A stretch of DNA of 37,364 bases, from assembly GCA_964604675.1 (NCBI GenBank), contig CAZSAT010000071.1:1-37364 (forward strand). Reading direction: 5' to 3'. Both the position numbers and the translations under genes were made by a program. Positions within the stretch are counted from its first letter, which is position 1. Each line of letters begins with the position of its first letter. The stretch comes from CAZSAT01 sp964604675. Its GTDB lineage: Bacteria; Myxococcota_A; UBA796; CAJQPC01. This document shows positions 20,201 to 27,188 of the stretch, piece by piece. The notes beneath the pieces were generated by a model. It was given only the letters and a program-made list of their open reading frames with translations, ran no database searches and was not told where the DNA came from.

Positions 20201-21011
20201 CGTCCGCCTCGAGGTCGTGCTCGGTGAAGCCACCGGCGTGGGCATGGCCGCCAGCCAGCTCGAACAAGTGCTGTTGAACCTGCTCCTGAACGCCACCGAT
20301 GCCTCGCCGCCCGACGGCCTGGTGCGCCTCGCGATCCGGCGACAAGGAGCGTACGTCGAGCTCACGGTGGAGGATGAAGGCCAGGGCATCGATCCCGCGG
20401 AGCTCGACCTGGTCTTCGATCCCTTCTTCACCACCAAGCCCCAGGGCGAGGGCACGGGACTCGGCTTGTCGTCGGTGAAGGGCATCGTCGAAGAAGCCGG
20501 CGGCTCGGTGCGGCTCGAGCCCGCCTCGGCCAGGGGCACCCGAGCGGTCGTGAGGCTGCCCGCCCACGCCCTCCCGGACGCCACCCAGAATCCCACGACG
20601 GAGGCGGTGCCGCTCGATGTCGGCGAGCTCGTGCTCGTCGACGACAACGCCCCCCTGTTGCGCAGCCTCGGCCGACAGCTCACCCGCCGCGGCGTCCGCT
20701 TCACGACCTTCGACGACCCCGTGGAGGCGCGGGATCGGCTGTTGGCGGGCACGAAGCCGCCCGGCGTGCTCGTGTCCGACGTGATGATGCCGGGCCTGAA
20801 CGGCGTGCAGCTGACCGCCGTCCTGCGAGCGCGGTGGCCCGAGCTGCCCGTCCTCCTCATGTCGGGCTACCCGCGTGACGTGCTGGGAGGCGACGCGCCA
20901 CTCCAGGACGTGCAACTCCTCGCCAAGCCCTTCAGCCCCGAGCAGTTCGAGGCCGCCGTGGACGCAGCCGTCCGAATGTTCGAGCCGAAGCCGGCTACCC
21001 TCGGCCCGTGA
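17238..21011 (+). CDS. Hybrid histidine kinase with periplasmic propeller sensor
   Basis: The 1257-residue product is a one-piece two-component sensor. In order: short signal (SVLYAAALA), a propeller of Reg_prop repeats from residue ~28 (GLPQSSVTVIEPTDDGRLWL), a Y_Y_Y-like domain at ~640-715, a transmembrane segment at ~724-745, a coiled region, a PAS domain from ~772, HisKA with His908 in GMAHNLNNLLG, an HATPase (NATDA; DEGQGID; GTGLGLSSVKG), and a receiver with Asp1135/1136, phospho-acceptor Asp1181 in SDVMMPG and Lys1230. Propeller sensors of this layout often end in an AraC-type DNA-binding domain; this one ends at the receiver, so output must go to another protein. Its stop overlaps the start of the phosphatase-like lipoprotein (GTGA), suggesting a shared job. 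Confidence 0.93.
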   Translation: MSGILSVLYAAALADAPPSVVVTEAWQTDTWDLASGLPQSSVTVIEPTDDGRLWLGTFTGLVRFDGQSFESLNDGPDAPLRVTSLARAGDRLYVGTEREGVWRHDGQSFERLELPPGLAETTVWRLTTSSAGELWVAGASGAWRRDRSGRWDRVVHSQVRDVDIADDGTAWICGDKVWRWSAGGGRVLAHDSVGICTGGVVGPDGRYAAIADNGLAVVDDKGSYHVPVRDFTAHYLGEPLVDQHGGVWLGSNAELLYMGAWADLGRGTDELKPAARHELSGTVRDLWGMPSGAVWVGTDGGGLQRLSSMGFSRIRRTDLRGGTGAGPLTGSDDTAWFSVDCSHLLRSVHGQVPEPVALPHREGCLTAAATGDGGQVYAAQREQVFAVDRDVGTRIFAATDTVTLLSATRDELWIGTDSGHLWRVQDGQSSPVPLPDAMRGRELLALDVQGDDLVLGLDRGVAARTSGAWRVLGLDDGVPHGAVRDLHRAANGVIWLATYGGGLGWLDGDQAGMLSSGEQRWPDRFLSSIGAIDDEDLWLQGNAGLWRAPLAELEEARLDSGAAIHAELLHVGEANGVARPSAARLGDELWLAGVDGVAVVHLSELEPAQVVPEVVLVDARVGDVVVPADRASELASDVWRRLEVSYTAPTLEPQVAVTYQHRLTRAGLPVEPWVEAGASQLATYPDLAPGDYLFEVRSRGPHGDTSEATRLRFRLAPAWFERRGLRAALAATAFALALLVGLLRARSAERRATELEAEIRRRREAERELAHRESRYRQVFTQAANAFLLVGPDGRCQEVNEEACRQFRATPEQIAERSLAELGLPVDQDLRPTPQASPVVCYRIDGEAFPARVDVVPCQLGDGEGRLWSVVDLTRLVQAHDQEDRLRHQLQTAQRLEALGRLSGGMAHNLNNLLGIIASNVAHVHEVVDEPELSEALQDARDGVRRAAELLRQLLAFSRRGVVVTGSCDAQAVAARLERMLTPLLHGGVRLEVVLGEATGVGMAASQLEQVLLNLLLNATDASPPDGLVRLAIRRQGAYVELTVEDEGQGIDPAELDLVFDPFFTTKPQGEGTGLGLSSVKGIVEEAGGSVRLEPASARGTRAVVRLPAHALPDATQNPTTEAVPLDVGELVLVDDNAPLLRSLGRQLTRRGVRFTTFDDPVEARDRLLAGTKPPGVLVSDVMMPGLNGVQLTAVLRARWPELPVLLMSGYPRDVLGGDAPLQDVQLLAKPFSPEQFEAAVDAAVRMFEPKPATLGP
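20996..21007 (+). promoter_or_regulatory. TANNNT box inside the kinase 3' end, before the phosphatase-like gene
   Basis: TACCCT (20996-21001), 6 nt, GTG 21008. It could give the downstream lipoprotein a leaderless transcript independent of the kinase. Being inside a coding region, it may be chance. Confidence 0.35.
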
Positions 21012-22993
21012 TCCTCTCGCTCATCGCGTGCAGCCCCGTCGCCGTCGAGGTCACCGCGCCCGCCGAACACACCGTCGTGGTGCTCGTGGTCGATGGCGTG
21101 CGCCACGAGGACAGCCTGGGGGATCACAGCGGGCTGGTGGACGCGCACCCCTCCCAGTTGATGCCGCGCACGTGGCGAGAGCTCGTGCCGCTGGCCGCCC
21201 AGCCGAGCGCGATGAACGCGGGCATGACGATCACGGCGCCCGCCCACTGCGCGCTGCTCAGTGGTCGTCGCCAGGCCTTCGGCAACTTCCCCGTGCACGA
21301 TGAAGCTGGCCTGTACCGGCCGGAGTGGCCGGTGCTGGGTGAGGAGCTGCAGCTCCAGCGCGGCCTGGCGCCCGACGAGATGGCCATGGCCGCCAACACC
21401 CGCTTCCTGGAGGGGCTCACCCACAGCCTGCAAGCGGGGGCACCGCCGAGCGAGAGCGTGTACGTCGGCAGCGGCAACGGGCACGACCCGTCTGGCGACG
21501 ACAGCGACGTGATCGACGCCCTGGTCGAGGCCATGGAGCCAGGCACGGTCCGCTTCGCGCTGGCCAACCTGCACGCGGTGGACACGTCGGCGCACTACGG
21601 GATCGCCGAGAGCCACCCCCAGCACATCCGCGCAGTCGACGGCGACGTCGCTGACTTCTGGAGCTGGCTGCAGGCGCATCCCAGCTATGCGGGGCGCACC
21701 CACCTGGTGGTGGTCAGCGACCATGGCCGCCACGACGCGGGCGCCGGCAAGCACCCCTGGCGGGAGCACGGCGACAGCTGCCACGGCTGCCGCATGCTGC
21801 CGCTGTTGGTGCTCGGACCGGACGTGCGCATCGGCCCGAGCAGCGATCCGGTCACGCTGGAGGACCTGGGAAGCACCCTGGCCGCCTTGATGGACATCGA
21901 GCTGCCGTGGGCGCGGGGGCGCGTGGCCCACGAGCTCTTCGATCTCGAGCTGCGCGCCGGGCCCACGGGCACCGTGGAGCTCGCGGCAGCCGCCGACGCC
22001 GTCGGCTTCATCGAGTTGCAGGACGACCCCGCTCACCGGGGGCGTGTCGAGGTGGACGGCGTGCAGCTCAGCGACCCCGAGGCCTTCGACGTGCAGGACC
22101 TCGCGATGGGGGTCGGCGCCGAGGAGCCCTGGGCGTGCTTCCGCGAGCTCCGGTTCGAAGAGGCCGGGCCGATTCCTTGGGCGCCACGGTGCTTTCGACG
22201 TGTCGAGGGCTCCTGGGAGGAGGCCACACCGCTCCAGGACGAGGTGGGCCCCACGTGGCGTGTCGCGCTCGGGCCTCGACCGTCGGGCGGCGTGCGCGCC
22301 GCATGGATCGAGAACATCAACGGGGTGGTGGGCAACGACGAGGACGACTACGACTACGAACGGGTCAGGCTCCGGGTCGCGACCGGAGACGGCACGTCCT
22401 GGACCACCGTCGAGCTGGGCACCCTCACGGGCCTGCCCACCGGCATCACCATGAGCACCGGGGACGACGCCTTCTTCCTGGCGTGGTCCGCCGCCCAGGA
22501 AGGCAAGGACGCCCGGCACCACCGCCGGATCCAGGTCGCCGAGCTGTTCGAGGACGCCCCGCCCGTCGTCCTGGACCTCGACGTGAGCGACCTGGTCGGT
22601 CCGGTCCACAGGGCAGAGCGGCCCGCGCTCGCACCCGACGCGGCCAGACGGCTCGCCCTGGTGGTCACCACCGAAGAAGGCTCGTCGCTCGTGCTCGCAG
22701 AGGGCGACGACAGCGGCTGGTACGGCTACGACGTGATCGACGCTCCCGGGAGCGTGCTCCCGCACGTCACGCCGACGTGGATGGGCGATGCGGTGTTCTT
22801 CGGCGTGGACGTCGAGGGGCTCGCCCAGGTCTGTCGAACGCTACCGGGGCAGAGCCCCCAATGCGTGGGCACGGCGACCGCGCGTCTCGAGGGCCCGGCG
22901 ACCACCGAGGGGGCGGTCCTGGCTCTCGTGGACCGGGGGATCGGCGCGTTCGCCCGCGCCGACCTGAGCCTCGACGCCTGGGCGCTCGACTGA
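21008..22993 (+). CDS. Alkaline-phosphatase-superfamily lipoprotein
   Basis: The 661-residue product has a very short lipoprotein signal (MILSLIAC, Cys at residue 8). Residues ~20-310 carry the metal and nucleophile motifs of the phosphodiesterase/phosphatase/sulfatase superfamily: VVDGVR with Asp29, TITAPAHCALLSG with a candidate nucleophile Thr74 or Thr76, NLHAVDTSAHYG, VVSDHGRHD and EHGD. The C-terminal ~350 residues look like beta-rich repeat structure with no motif I can name. GTG 21008 is the first start in its frame. The product is periplasmic or surface-bound; phosphodiesterase, phosphatase or phosphoglycerol transferase activity cannot be separated from sequence alone. It ends 7 bp from the stop of the convergent GH3 gene. 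Confidence 0.82.
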   Translation: MILSLIACSPVAVEVTAPAEHTVVVLVVDGVRHEDSLGDHSGLVDAHPSQLMPRTWRELVPLAAQPSAMNAGMTITAPAHCALLSGRRQAFGNFPVHDEAGLYRPEWPVLGEELQLQRGLAPDEMAMAANTRFLEGLTHSLQAGAPPSESVYVGSGNGHDPSGDDSDVIDALVEAMEPGTVRFALANLHAVDTSAHYGIAESHPQHIRAVDGDVADFWSWLQAHPSYAGRTHLVVVSDHGRHDAGAGKHPWREHGDSCHGCRMLPLLVLGPDVRIGPSSDPVTLEDLGSTLAALMDIELPWARGRVAHELFDLELRAGPTGTVELAAAADAVGFIELQDDPAHRGRVEVDGVQLSDPEAFDVQDLAMGVGAEEPWACFRELRFEEAGPIPWAPRCFRRVEGSWEEATPLQDEVGPTWRVALGPRPSGGVRAAWIENINGVVGNDEDDYDYERVRLRVATGDGTSWTTVELGTLTGLPTGITMSTGDDAFFLAWSAAQEGKDARHHRRIQVAELFEDAPPVVLDLDVSDLVGPVHRAERPALAPDAARRLALVVTTEEGSSLVLAEGDDSGWYGYDVIDAPGSVLPHVTPTWMGDAVFFGVDVEGLAQVCRTLPGQSPQCVGTATARLEGPATTEGAVLALVDRGIGAFARADLSLDAWALD

Positions 22994-23000
22994 GGGCACC

Positions 23001-24269
23001 TCATCCGTGCGGAGGCCACGCCCGCCGACGCAGCACCTCCACCTTCACATCCCCGAGCCGCCGACCCTCCAGCCGCGCAACACGCATCAGCGCAGCCTGG
23101 AGATCGGGGACCTCCCTCACGCGCACCTGCTCGAGCTGCCCGAGTGCCCGGGCCAGGCCGTAGTGGTGGGCCTCGCACAGGGCGGCATCGAGGGCGAGGG
23201 CCAGCCCGTCGGTCACGAGCTCCGCCCAGAGCTCGTAGCCGCGTCCATCGGCACGGGGGGCCAGCACGCCGCGCACCCCGAAGCGCGCGAGCACGGCCTC
23301 CGCCCACGGCTCGGCGAGCTTCTCACCGGCGAGGTCCGACACGCCCGCGCGGCCGACGAGGCGCAGGGTGGGTGTGGCGCCACGACGCCCGACGACCTGC
23401 ACCCGGTCTCCGATGCGGTAGCGACGCAGCCCGCCCACGGTGGAGACCACCAGCTCGTGCTCCCCCTGCGAGACCTCGTGCAGGCCGCGGAGCACCCCGT
23501 CGTCGCCAAGCAGCTCGATCAGCGTGTCTTCCACGAGCGGCACGCCCCCATCGACCCCCACCATCGGCACCGTCATCGGGCACTCGGTGGCCAACAAGCC
23601 CTTGCCCTGCACCCACACGCCCAGGCGCTCCTCCAGCCGCTCCGCCTCGAGCTGCGCCGTGCCGTCGGCCCACACGCTCACGACCTTGAGCGCCGGCCAG
23701 GCCTCCCTCGGCGACACGCCGAGGCTCTCGACGACATCCAGGAGCACGTGCACGAGCGAGGGGCTCCAGGCGCTCATCACCTCCAGGTTCCGCGCTCGGA
23801 GCAGCGCCAGCACCACACGCTCCTGCCAGTCGACGGCGCTGCCGGAAGGTGCCAGCAGGTACGGCCAGGCGAGCCATCGCACCCAGCCCGACAGGTAGTG
23901 GCGGTCGTCCGTGGTGCTGCCAGAAGCCGGAGGGGTCACCAGCATCCAGGTGCGGCCGGTCTCGAAGGGCACGTGGCGCACGAGATCGTGGGCCTGGAGC
24001 ACGAACGCGCGGCTGAACGCGGCCAACAGCGCGCGGTTGTAGGGCACCTCCTTCGCGGGGCCGGACGAACCCGAGGTGGTCTCGGTCATCGTCACCTCGC
24101 CGCACAGGGACAGGTCCTGGGCCTCCCATTCTCGCGGCTCACCCAGAGGCCCGAGCCGCGCCGCCAACGCCGCCTGCGCTGCCCTCGGGTCCTCCAGCGC
24201 GGCCTCGAAGCGCCGCGCCGTCGGCATGGCCAACCGCTGGAAGAGGCGCAGTCCGAGGCGTCTCAGCAC
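23001..24269 (-). CDS. GH3-like acyl-adenylating amide ligase
   Basis: The 422-residue product matches the GH3 family of acyl-adenylate enzymes, best known from plants (acyl acid-amino acid ligases), with bacterial members of mostly unknown substrate. Visible motifs: TSGSSGPAKEVPYN (ATP/phosphate loop), GKGLLATECPMTVP (the GLLATEG motif), GLRRYRIGDRVQVVG (the RYR-GD core) and LVGRAGVSDLAGEKL before the C-terminal lid. The 422 residues are short for plant GH3 (~600) but fit bacterial ones. GTG 24269 lies 4 bp after the stop of the barrel gene, making it the third gene of the kinase operon. It should be cytoplasmic and make an amide bond between a carboxylic acid and an amine. Confidence 0.86.
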   Translation of the reverse strand: MLRRLGLRLFQRLAMPTARRFEAALEDPRAAQAALAARLGPLGEPREWEAQDLSLCGEVTMTETTSGSSGPAKEVPYNRALLAAFSRAFVLQAHDLVRHVPFETGRTWMLVTPPASGSTTDDRHYLSGWVRWLAWPYLLAPSGSAVDWQERVVLALLRARNLEVMSAWSPSLVHVLLDVVESLGVSPREAWPALKVVSVWADGTAQLEAERLEERLGVWVQGKGLLATECPMTVPMVGVDGGVPLVEDTLIELLGDDGVLRGLHEVSQGEHELVVSTVGGLRRYRIGDRVQVVGRRGATPTLRLVGRAGVSDLAGEKLAEPWAEAVLARFGVRGVLAPRADGRGYELWAELVTDGLALALDAALCEAHHYGLARALGQLEQVRVREVPDLQAALMRVARLEGRRLGDVKVEVLRRRAWPPHG

Positions 24270-24273
24270 CGCT

Positions 24274-25245
24274 TCAGTCGGTGCGCCGCCACAGGTTGCG
24301 CACGCTGATCCCCGCGTTCACGCTCACCAGGTCGGCGGGGTTGTTCTCGGCGTAGAGGGTGCGTGCCACGCCTGCGGAGAAGCTGACGCGCTCCTCGGAG
24401 CGCACGACGATCTTCGCACCCGCCTGCACCGACAGCGCATTGAGCGCAGCGAGCCGCTCGTCGTCGCCCGCGAGCTCGGGGTCGGTCAGCAGCTCCTCGA
24501 AGTCGAGGCCCTGGGGACGGTGGAAGTACGAGATCATAGGCCCAGCACCCCAGGTGATGGTTCCGACGAGGCTCTCCCACGAGCCCCAGAGCTCGTTGTT
24601 CGGCACCACCCCCAGGTCAGCGTTGGCCTCGGTGCTGATGGAGGCGTTGGGCATGCGGTAGCGCCCACCGAGTTCCGCGTACGTGGACCAGGCCCCCTGG
24701 GCCCCGAAGGCGCCCGTGCGACCGACGCTCGCGAAGGCGCCGATGTCGGTGGTGCCCTCGCCGAGGTTGGTGAGCTGCCCGCGCTCCGGGGCGGTGAAGT
24801 CTCCGTGGCGGAGCTCAGCGCCCGCCGCAAGCGAGACCACGGGTCCGTAGAGCTCGTCGAGCAGCAACACCTTCGCGCGCCCGGTGATCACCCCGAGGCC
24901 CTTGTTGGCGGCGCAAGCCTGCTCGCCGAGCAGCTCGGTGCAGATGGCGTCGTCCTGGCGGTTGAAGCGCACCCGGTAGTACGGCACCCCCAGCTCCAGC
25001 TCCGCTCGGGGAAGCAGGCCGTAGGTGACGATGGCCTTCATGCCGAAGGTGGAGATGCCGGCGCCCGGATCGGTGATCGGACCGCCTGCGCCGATGTCGA
25101 GCACGTCGTCGCTGAAGCTGCCGGTGGACACGGCGAGCTGGGTGAGTCGCTGGGCTTCGCTGCCCAGGTAGACGTACTGGTCGCCCTGGGCGACGACCCA
25201 GGGGCCGCTTCCGGCCCACGCCGCTGCTGTGAGGATGCTCAGCAT
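24274..25245 (-). CDS. Putative outer-membrane beta-barrel protein
   Basis: The 323-residue product has a short signal peptide (LSILTAAAWAG). It is made of alternating aromatic/Gly-rich strands, for example FGMKAIVTYGLLPRAELELG, STYAELGGRYRM and WGSWESLVGTITWGAG, as in porin-like or transport barrels. It lacks the usual C-terminal aromatic residue, ending NLWRRTD, so barrel status is a prediction. A loop with two Cys (CTELLGEQAC) could form a disulfide. The ATG has GGAG about 5 nt upstream. It lies 18 bp after the Ser/Thr kinase gene and 4 bp before the GH3 gene. Confidence 0.7.
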   Translation of the reverse strand: MLSILTAAAWAGSGPWVVAQGDQYVYLGSEAQRLTQLAVSTGSFSDDVLDIGAGGPITDPGAGISTFGMKAIVTYGLLPRAELELGVPYYRVRFNRQDDAICTELLGEQACAANKGLGVITGRAKVLLLDELYGPVVSLAAGAELRHGDFTAPERGQLTNLGEGTTDIGAFASVGRTGAFGAQGAWSTYAELGGRYRMPNASISTEANADLGVVPNNELWGSWESLVGTITWGAGPMISYFHRPQGLDFEELLTDPELAGDDERLAALNALSVQAGAKIVVRSEERVSFSAGVARTLYAENNPADLVSVNAGISVRNLWRRTD

Positions 25246-25263
25246 GGGATCTCCGTGTGGTCT

Positions 25264-27126
25264 CTACCGGCTCGCAGACCAGCCGAGGGCCTTCCGCTGG
25301 CCGCTCCGGGTGTAGCTGCCGCTCAAGGTGCCGCCGCTGACCGTGCCCGTGAGCACGAGCCTGCTGCCGGCATCTTCCTTCAGGTTCAAGGAGCCGTCCG
25401 AGGACACGCTGCCGGCCACGGCCACCTCCTGGCGGGTGGTCCCGAGCACGAACTCGACGCTGCCCGCGATGTAGGTGCCGTCCTGGGTGGTGATGCGCAC
25501 CACCAGGGGCCGGCCGTTGGCCTTGCCGGTGTAGTTGCCCAGGATGCGCGGCGCGGGCTCCGGCGCTTCGGGGGCGACCTCGGCGACGTCGGGCTCGGGC
25601 GCCTCCACCACCGGCTCGGGAGGCGGCTGCTCCACCACCGGCTGGGGTTCCGCGACCACCGGCTCCTCGGGTTCGGGCTCCGCAGGCTGCGTCTCGGCAG
25701 GAGGCGGTTCTGCGGTACGCGCAGGGGGCGCCGACGCCCGAACCGGCTCAGGCGCCGCGGCCTCGACCACGGGCTCCGTCGCGTCTGCCTCGGGTTGGGA
25801 CGCCTCGACCACGTCCTCGGCCTCCGAGGCCACGGGCGGGACCGTCTCGATGCTGACGGTCGGCGTCGACCTCGGGGGCTCGACCACCGGCTCTGCGACG
25901 CCCTCCACGGGAGCCAGATCCTGACGAGTCGCCAGCCAGCCGCCCACGCCGATCGAGCCAGCCAGGACCAGCCCCCCGAGCACGTAGGCCAGGAGTCCGG
26001 GCCGCCCGGTGGACCTGGTGGGCCGACCATCCGCCGTGAAGTCGCCGCGTTGGGAGGCTTCGAGGGTGCCGTCGGTGGGCACCACCGTGACCGACCGACG
26101 GCGGCCGGTCCCCGAGACCACAGCCTCCGGATCTTCGGGCACGGCGGTGAAGTTGCCCTCGGCCGGTGCCCACGTGCCGGTGTCCTTGGACTTGCCCGTG
26201 GTGGCGATCCGATCGAGGGGCTGGGAGATGCTCTCGCCAAAGGCCAGGGGCATCGGCTCGCCCATCGCACGCCCCTCGACCACGGAGAAGCGGTCGGGAG
26301 CGTCGGCAAAGAGCACCCGCGCGAGGTCGAGCACGGTCGCGAAGCGGCCCTCCATCTCGGACTGGAGGCACCCGTCGAGGGCGGCGACCACGTGGTCTGG
26401 CACCCCGTCGACCACCTCACGGATCGGGTTGAGCTCCACCTTCACGGTCCGGTTGAGGATCGCGAGGGTGTCGCTCCCGAAGAAGGCCCTCGCGCCACTC
26501 ACCACCTCGTAGAGGATCACGCCCAGGGCCCAGATGTCGGCGCGCTCGTCGACCGTGGACGCGTCGGTCACCTGCTCGGGCGCCATGTAGCCGGGACTTC
26601 CCATGGGGGTGCCGGCGCGGGTGGCGTTCTGCGGCGCATCTTCCGCGGCGACCTTGGCGATGCCGAAGTCCGAGACCTTGGGCACCAGCCCCTGCGGGGT
26701 GCGAGCGAGCAGGATGTTGGAGGGCTTCAGGTCGCGGTGGAGCACGCCGCGGGTGTGGGCCGCGTGCACACCGGCGAGGATCTGCGCGTACAGGTCGAGG
26801 GCCCGGGGGAGCGGCAGGGTGCCGTACTCGGTGAGCCACTCCTCCAACGACATCGCGTCGACGTACTCCATCAGCAGGCCGGGGAAGCCTCCCTCCTCGA
26901 CGACGTCGGTCACCGACACCACGTTGGGGTGACGCAGCTGCGCCTGGATCTGGCCTTCGAGGAGCAGACGCTCGGCCATGCCGCGACGACGCATCGTCAG
27001 CACCTTCAGGGCGTGCACGCTCCCGAGCTGCAGATGGCGCACCTTGTACACACGGGCGATCCCGCCCTCTCCGAGCAGGCCTTCGACCACGAAGCGGCCG
27101 CCCACGGTGTCACCGGGCTCCATCAT
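25264..27126 (-). CDS. Transmembrane Ser/Thr protein kinase with extracytoplasmic C-terminal domain
   Basis: The product is 620 residues. The Hanks-type kinase domain (~10-275) is complete: glycine loop GEGGIARVYK, Lys41, HRDLKPSN with catalytic Asp132, DFG (153-155) and MAPE (181-184). A juxtamembrane stretch leads to one transmembrane helix at ~378-398. It is followed by a long Pro/Glu/Ala linker (~400-530) and a C-terminal ~85-residue beta domain (GNYTGKANGRPLVVRI to GWSASR) outside the cytoplasm, where it could sense a ligand. ATG 27126 (or 27123) was chosen because the Met-Glu-Pro-Gly start and the kinase begin there. A start at 27168 would add 14 unlike residues. TACGCT lies 8 nt upstream. 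First gene of a kinase-barrel-GH3 run. Confidence 0.92.
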   Translation of the reverse strand: MMEPGDTVGGRFVVEGLLGEGGIARVYKVRHLQLGSVHALKVLTMRRRGMAERLLLEGQIQAQLRHPNVVSVTDVVEEGGFPGLLMEYVDAMSLEEWLTEYGTLPLPRALDLYAQILAGVHAAHTRGVLHRDLKPSNILLARTPQGLVPKVSDFGIAKVAAEDAPQNATRAGTPMGSPGYMAPEQVTDASTVDERADIWALGVILYEVVSGARAFFGSDTLAILNRTVKVELNPIREVVDGVPDHVVAALDGCLQSEMEGRFATVLDLARVLFADAPDRFSVVEGRAMGEPMPLAFGESISQPLDRIATTGKSKDTGTWAPAEGNFTAVPEDPEAVVSGTGRRRSVTVVPTDGTLEASQRGDFTADGRPTRSTGRPGLLAYVLGGLVLAGSIGVGGWLATRQDLAPVEGVAEPVVEPPRSTPTVSIETVPPVASEAEDVVEASQPEADATEPVVEAAAPEPVRASAPPARTAEPPPAETQPAEPEPEEPVVAEPQPVVEQPPPEPVVEAPEPDVAEVAPEAPEPAPRILGNYTGKANGRPLVVRITTQDGTYIAGSVEFVLGTTRQEVAVAGSVSSDGSLNLKEDAGSRLVLTGTVSGGTLSGSYTRSGQRKALGWSASR

Positions 27127-27188
27127 GCCGCGAGAGCGTACCGCACGTCCGCCAGAGGTTAGCCACATGCACGCCCCCGGAGCCGTCC
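27127..27188. promoter_or_regulatory. Divergent promoter region: Ser/Thr kinase / helicase
   Basis: Leftward: TACGCT (27140-27135), 8 nt, ATG 27126. Rightward: TAGCCA (27160-27165), 23 nt leader with GGAG (27179-27182), 6 nt, GTG 27189. Confidence 0.5.

Noticed and set aside
27127..27168. Earlier ATG at 27168 for the Ser/Thr kinase
   Set aside because: Adds 14 residues unlike kinase N-termini and would place the start beyond the TACGCT box; 27126 fits better.
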